Of a stretch of 64,000 nucleotides of DNA, positions 62,328 to 64,000 are shown in pieces; position 1 is the first letter of the stretch; each line of letters starts with the position of its first letter. The stretch spans positions 1-64,000 of the forward strand of contig CAIQJF010000011.1 in the NCBI GenBank assembly GCA_903872075.1. Direction: 5' to 3'. The notes under the pieces are model-generated. The model worked only from the letters and a program-made list of their open reading frames with translations, was not told the origin of the DNA and searched no databases. Made by a program: the position numbers and the translations under genes. The DNA comes from an uncultured Caulobacteraceae bacterium. GTDB lineage: Bacteria; Pseudomonadota; Alphaproteobacteria; Caulobacterales; Caulobacteraceae.

Positions 62328-62364
62328 CGTTTGATTGTCGAGCATCAGGGGGCGGGGGGGGGGG

Positions 62365-63132
62365 CTACGGCCCGCCCGCCACCGAGATGCACTGCCCGGT
62401 GGTCCATTCCGCGGCCGGCGACGCAAAGAACACCGCCGCCGCTGCGGTATCCGCCGGGGTTCCGACCCGGCCGAGTGGAATCCCCGGGCCGAAGGCTGTC
62501 TCGGCGGCCTTCTCGTCCACGTTCAGGGTTTCCTGCAGCATCTCGGTGAAAATCACCCCTGGGGCGATGCAGTTCACGGTGATGCGGCGCGGCGCCAGTT
62601 CCACCGCCAACGTGCGGCTCATGGCGATGACGCCATTGTTTGAGGCTGAATAGGCGCCGAAGCCCGGGCTTGCGTGAAGCGCGGCCACGGACACGATATT
62701 GATGATCCGCCCACCGTCTTTCATTCGCAGGGCCGCCTGCTGCGAGCCGTAGAACTTGTGCCGGATATTCAGGGCGATCTGCTCATCCCACTTCGCCAGA
62801 GTGATCTCAGGTAGGGGATGACGCTTGCGGTCGAGATTGCCGCCAGCGTTGTTGACCATGATGTCGATGGCGCCTAGTTCTGCCACCACCCGGTCGATGG
62901 CCGCCGGCAAGGTTGCGTCGTTCAGGACATCGCCTTGAATAGCAATCGACCGTCGACCCATGGCGCGGATTTCCGCGGCGACGGCGTCAACGTCTTCCTG
63001 GCGGCGCGCAAGCACCGCAACGTCCGCGCCGCATTCGGCAAAGGCCAGCGCGATACCCCGACCGATCCCCTTGCCGCCGCCGGTGACCAAGGCGACCTTG
63101 CCGTCGAGCCGGAAACGCTCGTGCATACCCAT
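62365..63132 (-). CDS. SDR with Asn in place of the catalytic Lys
   Basis: A 255-residue SDR with intact cofactor motif TGGGKGIG and VNNAGGNLD, and Ser in NIVSVAAL thirteen residues before the Tyr. The catalytic motif reads YSASN instead of YxxxK: the lysine that binds the nicotinamide ribose and lowers the Tyr pKa is Asn. The rest is close to the SDR at 51647-52414 (GRGIALAFAE, AEIRAMGRR). Activity may be low, altered or absent. Three ATGs lie close together; 63132 fits AGGGAG best. It follows the TonB-receptor gene on the same strand. Confidence 0.85.
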   Translation of the reverse strand: MGMHERFRLDGKVALVTGGGKGIGRGIALAFAECGADVAVLARRQEDVDAVAAEIRAMGRRSIAIQGDVLNDATLPAAIDRVVAELGAIDIMVNNAGGNLDRKRHPLPEITLAKWDEQIALNIRHKFYGSQQAALRMKDGGRIINIVSVAALHASPGFGAYSASNNGVIAMSRTLAVELAPRRITVNCIAPGVIFTEMLQETLNVDEKAAETAFGPGIPLGRVGTPADTAAAAVFFASPAAEWTTGQCISVAGGP

Positions 63133-63193
63133 GTACATGGTCTCCCTGGGCGGCCGCCTTGGGCGGCCGCCGTGCCGATGTTTGAAGCGAAAG

Positions 63194-63219
63194 GGCGGGA
63201 CGCCGCGTTGCGCCCCGCC
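63194..63219 (-). terminator. Hairpin after the TonB-receptor gene
   Basis: GGCGGG (63194-63199) pairs with CCCGCC (63214-63219), and in the minus direction it is followed by CTTTCGCTTC. It may end or attenuate transcription between the receptor and the SDR. Two copies of GGGCGGCCGCC (63148-63158, 63161-63171) lie nearby. Confidence 0.4.
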
Positions 63220-63231
63220 GTTGTTCCCGTC

Positions 63232-64000
63232 CTAGAACTTGTATTCCACGCTCAGACGAATCTCGCGGCCGGGCGGGATGGAGCCCCACAGATCCTGCGG
63301 TAGACCGAGCGGCTTGGCCCCGGAAATCCCCAGGGTGCGGTCGTCGGCCAGGTTGGTGGCGATCAGCGAGGCCGACCACGGGCCGTTGGTCTGATAGACC
63401 TTGGCGTTCATGTTGGCGATCGCATGGGCTGCAGTTGAGGTGTTCGGCGCGCCGTTGACCAACGGGGTCTTGTCATAGATCTCGACATCGCCGTTCAGCA
63501 TCAGCGAATAGACCGGGGTGATCTCCTTGTTCCAGGTCGCGCCGAGATTGATCGACAGCGGTGAACCGCCAAAGTCCTTGTGGCTCAGGTCCTGGAAGCC
63601 GTTGACACAGCCAAGTGCGGCAGTCTGGCCCGTGTAGCACTGCGAATGCGGGAAGGAACTGTAACGCAGCGGGACGTAGGTCAGCGATGTGCGCACCGAA
63701 AGTTCGTTGTTCACCAGGTAGTTCAGGTTCAGTTCGACGCCCTGGTCGATGGCGCTGCCGGCGTTGCCGATCGAGAAGGTGGTCGTGTCGGCGTGGAACG
63801 TGGCGACCTGAAGTTGATAGTAGGTGTAGTGGAACAGGGTCAGGTCGCCGCTGAGCTTGCCATCGAAGAAGTTGCCCTTGATGCCGATTTCCTCGCCCTT
63901 CACCTTTTCAGGCGCGAACGTCAGGTTCGACTGAATCTTGGCTTGGGTCGCGACCGGATCATACACCCCGCCGTTGTAGACGAGGTAGTTGGTCACGACG
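63232..64000 (-). CDS. TonB-dependent receptor, C-terminal part cut by the window edge
   Basis: The last 255 or so residues of an outer-membrane receptor; the plug domain and most of the barrel lie beyond 64000. The visible part alternates beta strands and loops: EKVKGEEIGIKGNFFDGKLS, GDLTLFHYTYYQLQV, GVELNLNYLVNNELSV, LIATNLADDRTLG, and ends IRLSVEYKF with the terminal Phe needed for barrel insertion. EEIGIKGNFFDGKL is characteristic of the large TonB receptor group abundant in Caulobacterales and sphingomonads. It probably takes up the island substrate across the outer membrane. Confidence 0.9.
   Translation of the reverse strand, partial: VVTNYLVYNGGVYDPVATQAKIQSNLTFAPEKVKGEEIGIKGNFFDGKLSGDLTLFHYTYYQLQVATFHADTTTFSIGNAGSAIDQGVELNLNYLVNNELSVRTSLTYVPLRYSSFPHSQCYTGQTAALGCVNGFQDLSHKDFGGSPLSINLGATWNKEITPVYSLMLNGDVEIYDKTPLVNGAPNTSTAAHAIANMNAKVYQTNGPWSASLIATNLADDRTLGISGAKPLGLPQDLWGSIPPGREIRLSVEYKF

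Larger units (their letters stand above)
61894..62364. other. Long intergenic region with possible small transcript
   Basis: This 471-base gap should hold the promoter of the SDR at 61893 and the 3' end of the SDR at 62365. TTGACA occurs at 61999-62004 and TATAAG at 62243-62248. A strong hairpin ends it at 62304-62327. A purine-rich stretch (about 62170-62190) and an 11-base G run (62354-62364) are present. No tRNA or known RNA motif is recognised. A short plus-strand RNA ending at the hairpin is possible but unproven. Confidence 0.4.

Noticed and set aside
62341..62365. G-run of 11 as a phase-variable tract
   Set aside because: It lies just after the SDR stop in non-coding sequence, where length changes would not switch the frame; it may also be a sequencing-prone site.
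63148..63171. Two adjacent copies of GGGCGGCCGCC as a repeat element or CRISPR remnant
   Set aside because: Only two copies separated by two bases, with no spacers; likely local duplication.
1..64000. tRNA, rRNA, insertion sequences, phage genes, CRISPR arrays
   Set aside because: No tRNA-like T-loop motifs, no rRNA stretches, no transposase or integrase-like proteins, and no regularly spaced repeats were seen.

Overview
This is a GC-rich, gene-dense chromosomal window from what looks like an alphaproteobacterium. Caulobacterales (Phenylobacterium/Caulobacter-like) is my best guess, from gene style and the sixA-DUF952-pyrD neighbourhood; that placement is inference only. I see no rRNA, tRNA, insertion sequence, phage gene or CRISPR array. 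Most genes have recognisable Shine-Dalgarno (SD) sequences, and many sit in tightly overlapping ATGA or GTGA pairs.

Left part (1-25.5 kb): a truncated response regulator, an amidase divergent from an MFS transporter, and a minus-strand MFS / ThDP-enzyme / aldehyde dehydrogenase group. Next come a thioesterase, a secreted protein, and a sixA-DUF952-pyrD operon in which the DUF952 gene seems to start with CTG. An orphan histidine kinase, a Baeyer-Villiger-type monooxygenase, DUF2332 and a crotonase follow. Then come a four-gene plus-strand run (APH-like kinase, PI-PLC-like lipase, SDR, TauD-like dioxygenase), a gamma-glutamyltranspeptidase, a P1/S58 peptidase and an APC permease.

Middle (25.5-41.5 kb): a translationally coupled surface-polysaccharide cassette (O-antigen-ligase-like protein, two GT2, one GT11). 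Then OmpW with an FNR/FixK box, a 1250-residue hybrid sensor kinase, an overlooked 44-codon membrane peptide gene and an acyltransferase. A three-gene acyl-CoA module follows (family III CoA-transferase, double-hotdog hydratase, methylsuccinyl-CoA-dehydrogenase-like enzyme), headed by an Lrp/AsnC regulator; it fits mesaconyl-CoA/citramalyl-CoA metabolism. A second perfect FNR-type box lies upstream of a small membrane protein.

Right part (41.5-64 kb): a catabolic island with six SDRs, two canonical P450s, two ferredoxins, two VOC proteins, a SnoaL-like protein, a ThuA-like protein, a CMD/AhpD-like protein, a crotonase, an MDR reductase, a GPH transporter, a Tat-exported amidohydrolase and the end of a TonB-dependent receptor, plus one TetR regulator. 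The logic (outer-membrane uptake, inner-membrane transport, P450 oxidation with ferredoxins, SDR oxidation, CoA-ester chemistry) suggests breakdown of a hydrophobic terpenoid- or steroid-like compound, but the substrate cannot be read from sequence.

The most unusual observations are: (i) a P450 homologue that has lost its heme-ligating cysteine and is translationally coupled to an intact P450; (ii) a recurring operator-like motif (GAACGYGYTNC and relatives) in front of seven island transcription units, with a further copy at 17.2 kb; (iii) three SDRs with Thr in place of the catalytic Ser plus a loop insertion, and a fourth with Asn in place of the catalytic Lys.
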